Source: Pontiella sulfatireligans
Lineage (GTDB): Bacteria; Verrucomicrobiota; Kiritimatiellia; Kiritimatiellales; Pontiellaceae
Assembly: GCF_900890705.1 (NCBI RefSeq)
Contig: NZ_CAAHFH010000002.1
Span: forward strand, 1,240,001-1,304,000
DNA length: 64,000 bases
Direction: 5' to 3'
This document shows positions 54,544 to 62,943 of this stretch, one piece after another (within the stretch, counting starts at the first letter, position 1; each line of letters begins with the position of its first letter). The notes beneath the pieces were generated by a model. The model was not told the origin of the DNA. It saw nothing but the letters and a program-made list of their open reading frames with translations, and did not search any database. A program made the translations under genes and the position numbers.

Positions 54544-54846
54544 ATGAAGATGCCCAAGCTTGAAGAACTAAACAGCGCCCGCTTCCTGAACGAAGCATTT
54601 GAGCCCGACTTCCACGACGCGCTGATGCGTGGTTCGCGAATTCGGAGAAATGTTTACCTCGCGCTCTTTCTAATCGGCTTTGGCTGCATTTTCATTGCGG
54701 CGCTGAACCAACGAATGACACTGAGCATCCTTTCGCTATTTCTGTCCACTGTTTCCCTTGTTGTGATGTCGAAGTATGACACGCAACTCTTCTTCCTTAA
54801 GATCCTTCGGATGCGGGAGGAAGACAGGGGTGAAACGGGAAACTAG
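54544..54846 (+). CDS. Small two-helix membrane protein, unrecognised
   Basis: 100 residues: a charged N-terminus (LEELNSARFLNEAFEPDFHD), then two transmembrane helices (about 37-55 and 60-78) and a charged tail. CGGAGC lies about 6 bases before the ATG. The stop codon falls in the left arm of the GAAACTGG repeat. I do not recognise a family. It diverges from dnaG with 124 bases between. Confidence 0.65.
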   Translation: MKMPKLEELNSARFLNEAFEPDFHDALMRGSRIRRNVYLALFLIGFGCIFIAALNQRMTLSILSLFLSTVSLVVMSKYDTQLFFLKILRMREEDRGETGN

Positions 54847-54916
54847 AAACTGGAAACTGGAAACTGGAATTCTCCGCTCCGGCGCTTCCCTTTCACGTTT
54901 CAAATTTCAAGTTTCA
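54832..54916. repeat. GAAACTGG tandem repeat with an imperfect inverted partner
   Basis: The left part is a short tandem array (GAAACTAGAAACTGGAAACT, then two further GGAAACT units, 54832-54872). The right part, read on the - strand from 54916, is GAAACTTGAAATTTGAAACG, a degenerate relative. They could fold back on each other. The stop codons of both converging genes (54846 and 54907) lie inside it. Confidence 0.7.
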
Positions 54917-55479
54917 TCCAACTGCCCGGCTTCTTCCTGCTCCATCAGCTTGTCGCGGAGCTGCTGTGCCTTTCCCTCCAACACCGCTCGCGTAAGGTGG
55001 GGCTGGATGCGGGGCACGATGTCGTGGCAGACCATCCGGCCCACCTTGGACTGGCCACTGAAGCCTTCATAGATCCTCGGCGGCCCGAGAATGACCAGAA
55101 ACACCATCGCGAACAAGGCCACCAAGATGCCGCGCACCAAACCAAGCGAAAAACCGTAGGCTTTGTCGGACTGATCCGAGATCTGGGCTTTGAGCAGGCT
55201 TTGAAGCATCTTGCTGAGCACAAGGAACACCGCCAGCGCGAGCGCGGCCATGGCGCCCAGAATCAGCCACATCAAATAGGTTTCGTTCACGTTGCGCAAC
55301 GCGCGACCGAGATAGCTGAAAATCGCGGGATAGGCGAAGAACAGCAACCCGCCCATGATGACAAAGGTCAAAATATGCGCCACCTGCCCAGCAAAACCCT
55401 TCTGCCATCCGCTCCACGCAAACAGCAACGCTACGGCAGCAAACCCAACATCCACATAACTTACCCAATCCGGCAACAT
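54907..55479 (-). CDS. cvpA: CvpA-family inner membrane protein
   Basis: About 190 residues with four or five hydrophobic segments, beginning DWVSYVDVGFAAVALLFAWS and including GWQKGFAGQVAHILTFVIMG and YGFSLGLVRGILVALFAMVF, the patterns of CvpA/colicin V production proteins. CvpA is linked to envelope homeostasis and stress tolerance; molecular action is not settled. The ATG at 55479 has GGAGGAGC just upstream, and the frame to 55524 lacks a better site. The tail (residues about 150-190) is hydrophilic. Its TGA lies in the shared repeat. Confidence 0.85.
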   Translation of the reverse strand: MLPDWVSYVDVGFAAVALLFAWSGWQKGFAGQVAHILTFVIMGGLLFFAYPAIFSYLGRALRNVNETYLMWLILGAMAALALAVFLVLSKMLQSLLKAQISDQSDKAYGFSLGLVRGILVALFAMVFLVILGPPRIYEGFSGQSKVGRMVCHDIVPRIQPHLTRAVLEGKAQQLRDKLMEQEEAGQLDET

Positions 55480-55646
55480 TAACGCTCCTCCTGTTCCAAA
55501 GACTGGAACTATGGATCTAAACACAGCATTTTCAAAGCCACATCCGCCTCGAAATTCCCGACCGGAAAAATCCCAACCATTCTATACGCATTTTCCAGTA
55601 AAACCGCCAGTTTTCAAGAAATACCACAAGATGTTGTGCCGAACCC

Positions 55647-55676
55647 TTGACAGCAACACATTGGATTGGATAGTTT
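55647..55676 (+). promoter_or_regulatory. Candidate sigma-70-type promoter of nrdD
   Basis: TTGACA at 55647 is followed after 18 bases by TAGTTT, 66 bases before the nrdD ATG. The -35 box is perfect, the -10 weak. I found no clear NrdR box beside it; only a weak palindrome ACAAGATGTTGT lies at 55626-55637. Confidence 0.4.
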
Positions 55677-55741
55677 TTAGCCTCGAAAAGCGCTGAGGAT
55701 GCCAGTCACACGCGTAAACCATTAAATATCAAGGGGAAAAA

Positions 55742-58447
55742 ATGTCGGGAACAAGAATCAATGCCGCATTCGACGGATTCCAGAAACGTTCGGGACTCGT
55801 CGTACCATTCAGTTGGCAAAAAATCGAATTGGCAATCGACCGCGCCGTCGATGACGTAGCCCGCAAACACCAGATTTCCAAGAACGAAGGCCTTGCATCG
55901 AAGGTGACCGACCAGGTGATGCAGCAGCTCAACAATCCGCAGAGCGAGTTCTACGTCCACCCCAGCGACAACTCCAAGCGCATTCCGCAAATCGAAGATG
56001 TTCAGGACTTGGTTGAAATCGTTCTGGCCGAACAGGGCGAAACCCTCGTGGTTGCAACCTACAAGCGCTACCGCAAACAGCGCGAAATCGCCCGCCGCAA
56101 CATTCGCGTCCGCGGTGATGGCGCCAACGGCAATGTTGATGTAACCGACGCCAGCCTCCTGCTGGTTGAATCCTCCTCCAACAACATCAACCTGCCTTGG
56201 GACCGCAAACGCATTGTTAAGCAGATCCTCGACAAGACCGACCTCTCCGTCGAACTGGCCATCAACGTGGCCAAATCCGTTGAAAACCGCATCATTGCCG
56301 GCGACATGACCATCATCAGCACCACGCTCATCCGCGAACTGGTCAACAACGAACTAATGGAACGCGGCTATTCCCAACAACTGCGCGACCTCTCCCTCTA
56401 CCGCGTCTCCAAGGACTACCTCGAAAACCTGATGTTCACCAAGTCCACCGAAAACTCGAACATCGTGAACAACAATCCTGAAGCCGTAAACCTCGGCATT
56501 GCCGAGCTTGTCCTCAAGCAATGGGCGCTCGACACCATTTTCAGTCCAGAAGTAAAACGCGCACACGACACCGGTGCCGTACACATACACGACCTCGGCT
56601 ATCCGACCCGCGTCTATTGCTCGTCGCACTCCATCGAGTACGTCAAGAAATACGGCCTGTCCGGCCTGATCAACCTCAACACCTCGTCAAAACCGGCCCG
56701 CTCCGCTTCCGTGCTGACCGGCCACCTCAACACCTTCCTCGCCTCGATGCAGGCCAACTATGCCGGCGCGCTCGGCATTGCCTACATCAACATTCTTTAT
56801 GCTCCGTTCCTCGTCGGCATGGATGAAAAACAGCTTAAGCAGGTGGCACAGGAACTCATCTTCAACGGCTCGCAGAACGCCTTCTCACGGGGCGGACAAA
56901 CCCTGTTCCTCGACTTCAACATCCACACCGGAGTCCCGTCCTACCTCAAGACCGTGCCGGCCATCGGCCCCGGAGGCCACTACCAGCTGCGCCTTAAAGA
57001 CGGCGCCATCGCCGAACTCACCGAAGAGCTCCGCGAAGAAACCGACGCCACCGGCAACAAGATGATGGATCTTTACTACGACGATCCAACCGCCGGGAAA
57101 CGCCTCGTGCTGCGCGAGCTCCCCGATGAACACGACGGATGCATCTACGATCCCGCCGTCGCCGCCACGCTTGCAACCGCCGGCGAAGCCATCGTCACCT
57201 ACGCCGACTACACCCAGGAAGCGCAGGACTTCTGCAGCGCCCTGCTCAAAGTCTTCGGCGAAGGCGACGCCCACGGGCGCATCTTTGAATTCCCGAAATG
57301 CGACTTCCACGTTTCCGACGAAACCTACGAAGACCCCGCCCAGTTCGCCATCTTCCAAGAAGCCTGCGAGCTCGCCAGCAAAAACGGCTCGACCTACTTC
57401 ATCTTCGACCGCGACGAAGTCACCCTCTCCGCCTGCTGCCGCCTGCGCACCACCATCTCCGACAACCGGATGCTCAAGCATCCCGAGAGCATGCGCTTCT
57501 GCGGCTTCCAAAACGTGACCATCAACATTCCGCAGGCCTCCTACCGCGCGGCCCGCGCCGGCGGCGACATCATGAAGAACTTCTTCACCGAGATCGACCG
57601 CACCATGGAGCTCGCCGTCGACGCCCACCTGCAGAAAAAAGCCAAGGCCGCCGAAATGCTCAGCGGCCCCGGCCACCCGCTCTGGCAGATCGGCAAGACC
57701 GCCAACGACGGAAAGCCGTATGTCGATCTCGAAAACTGCACTTACATCCTGGGCCTCATCGGCGTCAACGACGCCGTCAAGTTCCTCATCGGCCAAGAGC
57801 TGCACGACAGCGCCGAAGCACAGCGCTTCGGACTCAAGATCGTCGCGCACATGTACACCAAGGCCAAAAAGCTGGCGGCGAAATACAACCTCAAGTTCAC
57901 CCTCGAAGAATCGCCTGCCGAATCCGCCGCGCGCCGTCTGGCCAAGTCCGATATGATCTATTTCCCGGAAGAATCCCGCGAAACCGTCAAGGGTCCGAAG
58001 AATGCAGAATACTACACCAACTCGATCCACCTCGCCGCCGAGGCCGATGTCTCTCTCGTCGAACGCATCGTTGAACAGTCCAAGTACCACAACATGATCG
58101 AATCCGGTGCCATCACCCACTGCTTCATCGGTGAAGAGCGCCCCGATGCTGATTCCATTGCGCACCTCATGACCGAGGTGTTCCACCGCACGCAGTCCGC
58201 GCAGGTTTGCGTGTCGCCGGAATTCACCTTCTGCGACAACTGCCAACACCAGACTCGTGGCCTGCTCGAAAGCTGCCCCGAATGCGGATCTACCGAAGTC
58301 GTCGGCGAAACCCGCGTGGTAGGCTATTTCAGCAAGATCCAAAACTGGAACAAGTCCAAGCGCTACGGCGAGCTGCTCGCCCGCCACGCCGGCAAATACA
58401 ACATTGTCGAAGCCGAAGAAACCGAACCGCAAATCGTAACCGCGTAA
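55742..58447 (+). CDS. nrdD: Anaerobic (class III) ribonucleoside-triphosphate reductase, with two ATP-cone domains
   Basis: 901 residues. The N-terminus has two ATP-cone-like units (about 18-100 and 148-225; VVPFSWQKIELAIDRAVDDV, then LPWDRKRIVKQILDKTDLSV), which bind ATP/dATP to switch activity. The glycyl-radical domain follows, with the substrate region QANYAGALGIAYINILYAPF, cysteines in LSACCRLR, a zinc site of four cysteines (831, 834, 845, 848) and the radical motif RVVGY (Gly 861). The enzyme makes deoxynucleotides without oxygen. A redoxin and an activase gene follow in operon, which points to the NrdD2 type that draws electrons from a redoxin instead of formate. AGGGG lies before the ATG. 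Confidence 0.97.
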   Translation: MSGTRINAAFDGFQKRSGLVVPFSWQKIELAIDRAVDDVARKHQISKNEGLASKVTDQVMQQLNNPQSEFYVHPSDNSKRIPQIEDVQDLVEIVLAEQGETLVVATYKRYRKQREIARRNIRVRGDGANGNVDVTDASLLLVESSSNNINLPWDRKRIVKQILDKTDLSVELAINVAKSVENRIIAGDMTIISTTLIRELVNNELMERGYSQQLRDLSLYRVSKDYLENLMFTKSTENSNIVNNNPEAVNLGIAELVLKQWALDTIFSPEVKRAHDTGAVHIHDLGYPTRVYCSSHSIEYVKKYGLSGLINLNTSSKPARSASVLTGHLNTFLASMQANYAGALGIAYINILYAPFLVGMDEKQLKQVAQELIFNGSQNAFSRGGQTLFLDFNIHTGVPSYLKTVPAIGPGGHYQLRLKDGAIAELTEELREETDATGNKMMDLYYDDPTAGKRLVLRELPDEHDGCIYDPAVAATLATAGEAIVTYADYTQEAQDFCSALLKVFGEGDAHGRIFEFPKCDFHVSDETYEDPAQFAIFQEACELASKNGSTYFIFDRDEVTLSACCRLRTTISDNRMLKHPESMRFCGFQNVTINIPQASYRAARAGGDIMKNFFTEIDRTMELAVDAHLQKKAKAAEMLSGPGHPLWQIGKTANDGKPYVDLENCTYILGLIGVNDAVKFLIGQELHDSAEAQRFGLKIVAHMYTKAKKLAAKYNLKFTLEESPAESAARRLAKSDMIYFPEESRETVKGPKNAEYYTNSIHLAAEADVSLVERIVEQSKYHNMIESGAITHCFIGEERPDADSIAHLMTEVFHRTQSAQVCVSPEFTFCDNCQHQTRGLLESCPECGSTEVVGETRVVGYFSKIQNWNKSKRYGELLARHAGKYNIVEAEETEPQIVTA

Positions 58448-58480
58448 GAGCAGGCCTCGTACCTGCCCAGGAGATCAATC

Positions 58481-58876
58481 ATGGCTGCAAAATATCAGAT
58501 TAAAGTATTCGGAAAACAGGGCTGCGACAAATGCCACACCCTCAACCAGCGCCTCGACAAACTGCTCGCCAAGGATGAGTATGCCGACTTCGACAAGATC
58601 TACTGCGACGTAGAAACCATCGACGGCCTCGTGGCGTTCTCCGAAGCCGAGTGCATCAATCCGTCGCGCATTCCCGCCATGATCGTAGGCGAGTGGAGCG
58701 AGGACAAAGGCGAGTACACGCTCGTCGACACCAAACAACCCGGCGCAAAAGATGCCATCTGCAAAAAAGCCAAGCTCTACCAATATATTGGCCTGCAAAC
58801 CGACTATTCCGATGTCGGCAAAGGGGTCATCTCCCCAAAGATGATCCAATCTGTCCTCGCCGAAGCATCGGCTTAA
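58481..58876 (+). CDS. Glutaredoxin/NrdH-like redoxin of the NrdD system
   Basis: The 131 residues form a thioredoxin-fold start: YQIKVFGKQGCDKCHTLNQR, with the redox pair C-D-K-C near 16-19, and a later cis-proline-like IPAMIV. A C-terminal extension of about 40 residues, including IGLQTDYSDVGKGVISPKMI, is longer than in glutaredoxin. It lies 33 bases after nrdD and 90 before nrdG, so it very probably supplies reducing power to this reductase (inference from order; known for NrdD2). AGGAG lies before the ATG. Confidence 0.85.
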   Translation: MAAKYQIKVFGKQGCDKCHTLNQRLDKLLAKDEYADFDKIYCDVETIDGLVAFSEAECINPSRIPAMIVGEWSEDKGEYTLVDTKQPGAKDAICKKAKLYQYIGLQTDYSDVGKGVISPKMIQSVLAEASA

Positions 58877-58966
58877 CAATTATTCATCACCCGGTTCGCC
58901 CGGCGCGATCCTCCTCCCTCCGCGCCGGGCGGGCCAATTTGAATAACGAATACTCGAGCGAATGCA

Positions 58967-59659
58967 ATGAGCGACGTGTATGCCTACTTAGAAAAGCCCT
59001 CGATGGTGGATTATCCAAAGCGCTTCGCCGCCGTTTTTTTCATCAGCGGCTGCAACTTTACCTGCGGCTTTTGCCACAACGCCGCGCTGATGGGGAAAAA
59101 GCAGGCGGGCCTTTCGTGGGAAAAACTCGAAGCCGCCTGCACCAAGTTTAAGAAGGACTGGGTCAACGGCGTTGTCATCACCGGAGGCGAGCCCACCACC
59201 TCGAGCGAGCTCCCCGAACTCATCCGCTTCTTTAAGCGCTTCGGCTTTGCCGTCAAACTCGACACCAACGGCTCCAATCCGGAGCGGCTCGCCGAGTGCC
59301 TGCCGCTGGTCGACTACCTCGCCATGGACGTTAAAATAGGCTTCTCCGGCTATCCAGATTTAGTTGGTTATTCCAATACCGCCAACATCCAGCAATCCAT
59401 CGACCTTATCCGCGCCAAAGCCAAAGACTACGAGTTCCGCACCACCGTCATTGAAACCGTCCACTCCGACGAACAGATGGACGAAGTGAGGCAGCTTGTC
59501 GAGGGCTCCAAGCGCTACGCCCTCCAGGCCTTCATCCCGCGCGACGACCTGCCCGAAGAGCGCTACCGCACCGTCCCCCGCACCACCTCCGCGCGCCTGC
59601 ATGAGCTCCGGGACCGCATGGCCGGCTGCGCCGGTGAAATCCTCCTCAGGGGTACGTAA
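58967..59659 (+). CDS. nrdG: Anaerobic ribonucleotide reductase activating protein (radical SAM)
   Basis: The 230 residues carry the radical-SAM cluster motif as CNFTCGFC (C-x3-C-x2-C at about 29-36), the glycine block GVVITGGEPTTSSELPELIR and LDTNGSN. Length and the short C-terminus fit the NrdG2/PflA-like activases. It cleaves S-adenosylmethionine to make the glycyl radical on NrdD. It is the third gene of the nrdD operon. The start at 58967 begins MSDVYAYLEKPSMVDYP, as in other members; no strong ribosome site is visible. Confidence 0.93.
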   Translation: MSDVYAYLEKPSMVDYPKRFAAVFFISGCNFTCGFCHNAALMGKKQAGLSWEKLEAACTKFKKDWVNGVVITGGEPTTSSELPELIRFFKRFGFAVKLDTNGSNPERLAECLPLVDYLAMDVKIGFSGYPDLVGYSNTANIQQSIDLIRAKAKDYEFRTTVIETVHSDEQMDEVRQLVEGSKRYALQAFIPRDDLPEERYRTVPRTTSARLHELRDRMAGCAGEILLRGT

Positions 59660-59745
59660 GGTATAAGGTATTGTCCAGCAATAGCGGTGCAAACCCCATG
59701 TTTATACATCTGTGACATTCAACATCCATAATGCATAAACGCTTC

Positions 59746-59985
59746 ATGATTTAGCGGGAAATTCAGCAGGAACTTGAAACAATGGCGCGGGAATATCCTG
59801 TAGTGACCATCACGGGGCCTCGCCAGTCCGGTAAGACCACGCTGGCAAAGATGCAGTTTCCCGATTTCCAGAAGGCCATCCCCGCAGCAATCAAAGGCGC
59901 AGTGGTTTGCAGCGGCGACCTCCAGTTTAAAAACGGCTCGGCCTCAACAACAAATTTCATGAACGCTCGGAATCTGTTTCAATAA
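59746..59985 (+). pseudogene. Decayed AAA ATPase (DUF4143-type) gene with internal deletion and premature stop
   Basis: From ATG 59746 the frame reads M-I-stop (TAG at 59752), then REIQQELETMAREYPVVTIT and the Walker A GPRQSGKTTL. Right after FPDFQKA the sequence jumps to AIPAAIKGAVVCSGDLQFKN and the terminal NFMNARNLFQ, which belongs at the far C-terminus of this family (normally about 380-420 residues). So the middle ~330 codons are missing and codon 3 is a stop. The remnant cannot work. The downstream ATG at 59782 gives a frame of 67 codons that is not a functional ATPase. Confidence 0.85.
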
Positions 59986-59998
59986 CGGATAGATGGAA

Positions 59999-60138
59999 GG
60001 CGAGGTTCCATCCGAGCCGTGCGCACGCGGGGGTTCGGACATAATTGCGCCCTTAGAAGCAATTTCCTCTCCCTTCAGCCGCCGTCCCATGTGGAGGGCG
60101 GGTTCCCATCCGAGCCATGCGCACGCGGGGTTCGGACA
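59999..60138. repeat. Two ~42-base direct repeats (core CCATCCGAGCC..GCGCACGCGG)
   Basis: Copy one at 59999-60041 and copy two at 60097-60138 share CATCCGAGCC(G/A)TGCGCACGCGG and GGTTCGGACA with a few changes. Both lie next to the ATPase pseudogene and before the PLD-like gene's end. The spacer between them shows no gene. They look like members of a dispersed intergenic repeat family. Confidence 0.75.
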
Positions 60139-60171
60139 GAGCCTCACCCTCCACGCACGACGGACGCGTTC

Positions 60172-60687
60172 CTACGCAATGGGATCGGCGCAGTATTGGC
60201 GGCGCTGGCAGGTGTCGCACATGGCACCCATCCAGATTTCATCGAACTGCTCCATGACGCCGGAAACGATCTCCTGCTCCTCGGATACAATGCCGGACTC
60301 AAAATTGCGGCGGTCTTTGCTTTTCGCGCCCATGCCCGCCCCGGTGAGGTTGGCGCTGCCGAGAAAAACAGTCCGTCCGTCTACCACAACCGTCTTCAGA
60401 TGAACCCGCGGGCAAATGTTTCTTTCGAGACCCGTCAGCAATGCGGGATATTGGTCGAAGTCCTTGCGGAAGTTCGGGCCGGGTTCCTTCGCGTGGAGCA
60501 GCCGGATTGCAACACCCTCCTGTACGAGATCGGAAAGGACACCGAGGAATGGCCGGAAGCTGGCGCGGGTTCCCACGTGCATGTCTTTGATATCGGCCGT
60601 GGCGATCCAGACAAACTCTTTGGCCGACGGCACCATGTCCATCACGACCTGCTCGTAGATTTCCTTGTTTTTAACGAACTGAACCAT
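60172..60687 (-). CDS. Phospholipase D-like protein with one HKD motif
   Basis: The 171 residues contain one full HKD motif, HLKTVVVDGRTVFLGSANLT at about 95-114, with the catalytic H, K and D. Proteins with one motif act as homodimers: nucleases such as Nuc, or phosphodiesterases. The N-terminal region KEFVWIATADIKDMHVG leads the fold. Cysteines at the end (MCDTCQRRQYC) may bind a metal. There is no signal peptide, so it is probably cytosolic. It ends 33 bases before the repeat pair and starts 1 base after the DUF1573 gene, suggesting a shared transcript. Substrate unknown. Confidence 0.85.
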   Translation of the reverse strand: MVQFVKNKEIYEQVVMDMVPSAKEFVWIATADIKDMHVGTRASFRPFLGVLSDLVQEGVAIRLLHAKEPGPNFRKDFDQYPALLTGLERNICPRVHLKTVVVDGRTVFLGSANLTGAGMGAKSKDRRNFESGIVSEEQEIVSGVMEQFDEIWMGAMCDTCQRRQYCADPIA

Positions 60688-60688
60688 G

Positions 60689-61333
60689 CTATTTCACGTG
60701 GACGTAGAATTTGAGGGTTTTGGCTTCGGTCTGGCCGGGCGGAGGCTCGGTTGTAATGCGGACAACGGAGCGGGCGTTTTTGGCCGCGGGCAGGCGCGTG
60801 ACGACCACCTCATACTCAAAGCCTTCGCGGATGGTCTTGAGCTCGGCGGGGAGAGCCTTGTGCGACGAAGCAACCGAAAGCAGCTTGATCGGTTCCTTGT
60901 TGGAGTTCGTTAGTTTGGCGGTTTTTGTTGCGGCAGGATTGTCGCCGGCCCAAGTCATCATAATAGGCGCAATGTCATAGGATTTAGGAATATCGGCGTC
61001 GATGAACAGCGAAACGGTCGCACCATCGGAGGTTTTCACCACGGTCGCCTTGTGTTGCTTGCCGGTGCGGTTGCGCAGATCAAACTTGACCGCCAGCTCG
61101 CCGCTTTCGCCGGGCGCATAGGTCCGTTTATCAAGCCGGGGCGCCAGGCATCCGCACGTGACATTCACACTGGAGAGCGTAACCAGCTGATCCCCGGCAT
61201 TTGAAAAGCGGAAAACCGCCATAGCTTCGATCTGGGTCGGGTGAACCTTCAGTGTTTGCGTGGAGGCCTCCCATCTGAGCCCAGCCCATGCGGACGACCC
61301 AGCCAGCAGGCCTATTGCGATGATCCATTTCAT
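60689..61333 (-). CDS. DUF1573 secreted protein
   Basis: About 214 residues with a signal peptide (MKWIIAIGLLAGSSAWA). The DUF1573/Ig-like core includes FRFSNAGDQLVTLSSVNVTC followed by GCLAPRLDKRTYAPGESGEL, the family's Cys-x-Cys (TCGCLAP) after the first strand. Function of the family is unknown; it is common in PVC and Bacteroidota exported proteins. The ATG at 61333 has AGGGTG upstream; the frame reaches 61369. It stops 1 base before the PLD-like gene starts. Confidence 0.85.
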   Translation of the reverse strand: MKWIIAIGLLAGSSAWAGLRWEASTQTLKVHPTQIEAMAVFRFSNAGDQLVTLSSVNVTCGCLAPRLDKRTYAPGESGELAVKFDLRNRTGKQHKATVVKTSDGATVSLFIDADIPKSYDIAPIMMTWAGDNPAATKTAKLTNSNKEPIKLLSVASSHKALPAELKTIREGFEYEVVVTRLPAAKNARSVVRITTEPPPGQTEAKTLKFYVHVK

Positions 61334-61425
61334 GCCAAGCACCCTACATGGCCCTGCAGCAAAAAACACGGATTTTCCGCACCTCGGAAACTTTCTAATC
61401 CAGCAAAATCTGTAATACTAAAGCC

Positions 61426-62016
61426 ATGAGAAGGCTGGGATATATTCTACCGCTAGGCGCCCTATTAATTCTGGTGCTGATGCAGATGAAAGAGCGGATC
61501 CGCGTCGAGCCGGTCGCTGAGGCCAACACGACAGCCAACTTAGCCCCAGCCGAAGCTTCCGCCACCAATCCGCCGTTCCTCAACCGATTCTCTGTCTATC
61601 CGCCAGTGAACGAAGTCGCCCCGGATTCTGCCGCCACCAACCCAGCAACCTATCTGCGGGCAGACCAACCGCCGGAGGCCAACCCCCAGGTCTTACTGCC
61701 AAAAAAGCCTTCACTCTACGACCAGATCGCAGGGACCATCGACCCAGAAGAGCTCAAACAGTACGAAGGGTCATATAGCCTAGACGAATTGCACGGCGAC
61801 GGCTCTATGCAATTCAAGCTCAACAGTGCATGGGTTGTAGGCGACTTGAACACCCCGCAAGCCGGCCTAACCATTCGCAAGAACAGCAAGAGCGGGGAAT
61901 ACGAAATCAGTGGCGGTGAAGTCTTCCTGCCCAGCCGAGGTGTAGGCATGAGCTACGAGCAGGATGAGGAAGCCGGCGAAAGCCGCACCTTCTTCAATAT
62001 GAAAAAAGAGTTTTAG
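61426..62016 (+). CDS. Unrecognised 196-residue exported or anchored protein
   Basis: A short N-terminal hydrophobic helix (about 4-20, YILPLGALLILVLM) probably anchors it in the inner membrane or serves as a signal. A low-complexity Ala/Pro/Asn-rich stretch (30-95) follows, then a compact domain (about 100-196) with SYSLDELHGDGSMQFKLNSA and VFLPSRGVGMSYEQDEEAGE. I find no known motif. It is divergent from the DUF1573 gene with 92 bases between. Confidence 0.65.
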   Translation: MRRLGYILPLGALLILVLMQMKERIRVEPVAEANTTANLAPAEASATNPPFLNRFSVYPPVNEVAPDSAATNPATYLRADQPPEANPQVLLPKKPSLYDQIAGTIDPEELKQYEGSYSLDELHGDGSMQFKLNSAWVVGDLNTPQAGLTIRKNSKSGEYEISGGEVFLPSRGVGMSYEQDEEAGESRTFFNMKKEF

Positions 62017-62197
62017 TGCTCAGTCAGAAATTAACTGTCCTTTCCTGTCGGAATTTAACAGATGATTGGAAACGGAGAGTGAGCAATCTTCGCAAAGATC
62101 GCCAAGGTGGTACAGATGAGGCTTCGCGACCTTCTGTAAAAAAAAAGACCTTTATTGACAGGATACGATAGCCCATCGACCGCCTCGGGCTGGACGC

Positions 62198-62221
62198 AAA
62201 AAAGACCCGGAAATTCCGGGC
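62198..62221 (-). terminator. Intrinsic terminator of the coiled-coil lipoprotein gene
   Basis: On the - strand CCCGGAA / TTCCGGG forms a compact hairpin followed by TCTTTTTT. It lies about 30 bases past the stop codon at 62251. Confidence 0.75.
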
Positions 62222-62250
62222 CTTTCTCATAAACCGCTTATGCAACTAAA

Positions 62251-62826
62251 CTACTGGTTGCCCATCTGGTTCAGAATGTCCAGAGCGGCTTCAGCGTCGG
62301 TCTTCGGTGTTTCAACAACCACCTCTTCCGCCATGATATCGGCAACCGGTGAAGGAGCAGAAGATCCCCCGAGGGCTCTCATGTTTCTTTCAAACTGTTC
62401 GAACCGAACCTTAAGCGCTTCATGTTCAACTTCCAGAGTGGCCAGCTGGCTTTCAGCTTCCTGCGCCTGATCCCGCGCGGCCAATGTTGAGCTCTTGGAC
62501 GTAGCGAGGTCGCGTTCCAGCCCGGAAACTTTGGTTTTTTCAGTAGCCAAAGCCTTGTTGGCTGCAGCACTGGTCTTCTTCAAAGCGGTAATCTGCTCAG
62601 CGGCGTCATCCAGTTCGAGGGTTTTCGTACGGATGCTTGCCTTTTGTGATTTGACCACAGACTCGAGGTCGGCAATCTTACCATTGAGTTCGTCTTCCGA
62701 CGTCTGGCGCTCGCTTGCCATCTGGGCAATCATCGCATTGTGCTCCTCTTCAGGAATGCCGCACCCTGTCAACATGCCAATTGAACATCCCGCCACTACC
62801 ATCATTGCAATTGTCTTAATCTGCAT
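62251..62826 (-). CDS. Coiled-coil lipoprotein
   Basis: About 191 residues. The signal ends in the lipobox LTGC (C21 or so), so it is a lipoprotein. The rest (about 35-150) is a heptad-rich coiled coil: AQMASERQTSEDELNGKIAD, ALKKTSAAANKALATEKTKV, and so on. The short tail is acidic. The ATG at 62826 has GGAGG 5 bases upstream; the frame continues to 62937 without such a site. Function unknown; envelope-tethering or structural roles are common for such proteins. A terminator follows. Confidence 0.8.
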   Translation of the reverse strand: MQIKTIAMMVVAGCSIGMLTGCGIPEEEHNAMIAQMASERQTSEDELNGKIADLESVVKSQKASIRTKTLELDDAAEQITALKKTSAAANKALATEKTKVSGLERDLATSKSSTLAARDQAQEAESQLATLEVEHEALKVRFEQFERNMRALGGSSAPSPVADIMAEEVVVETPKTDAEAALDILNQMGNQ

Positions 62827-62943
62827 TACTGCCTCCATTAGTTGATTCGAATCGCTTTTCCCTAGAAACAGCAACAGTATATGTGCGGAATTATTAAATT
62901 CAACCTCTCTGAGGGAAATAATTGCGGGCCCGATCAACGCCTT

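Noticed and set aside
53532..54563. 343-codon open frame on the + strand
   Set aside because: Antisense to dnaG; no recognisable domain, and it runs into the start of the small membrane gene.
56885..58432. 515-codon open frame on the - strand
   Set aside because: Antisense shadow of nrdD with low-complexity Val/Gly/Phe content and no family motif.
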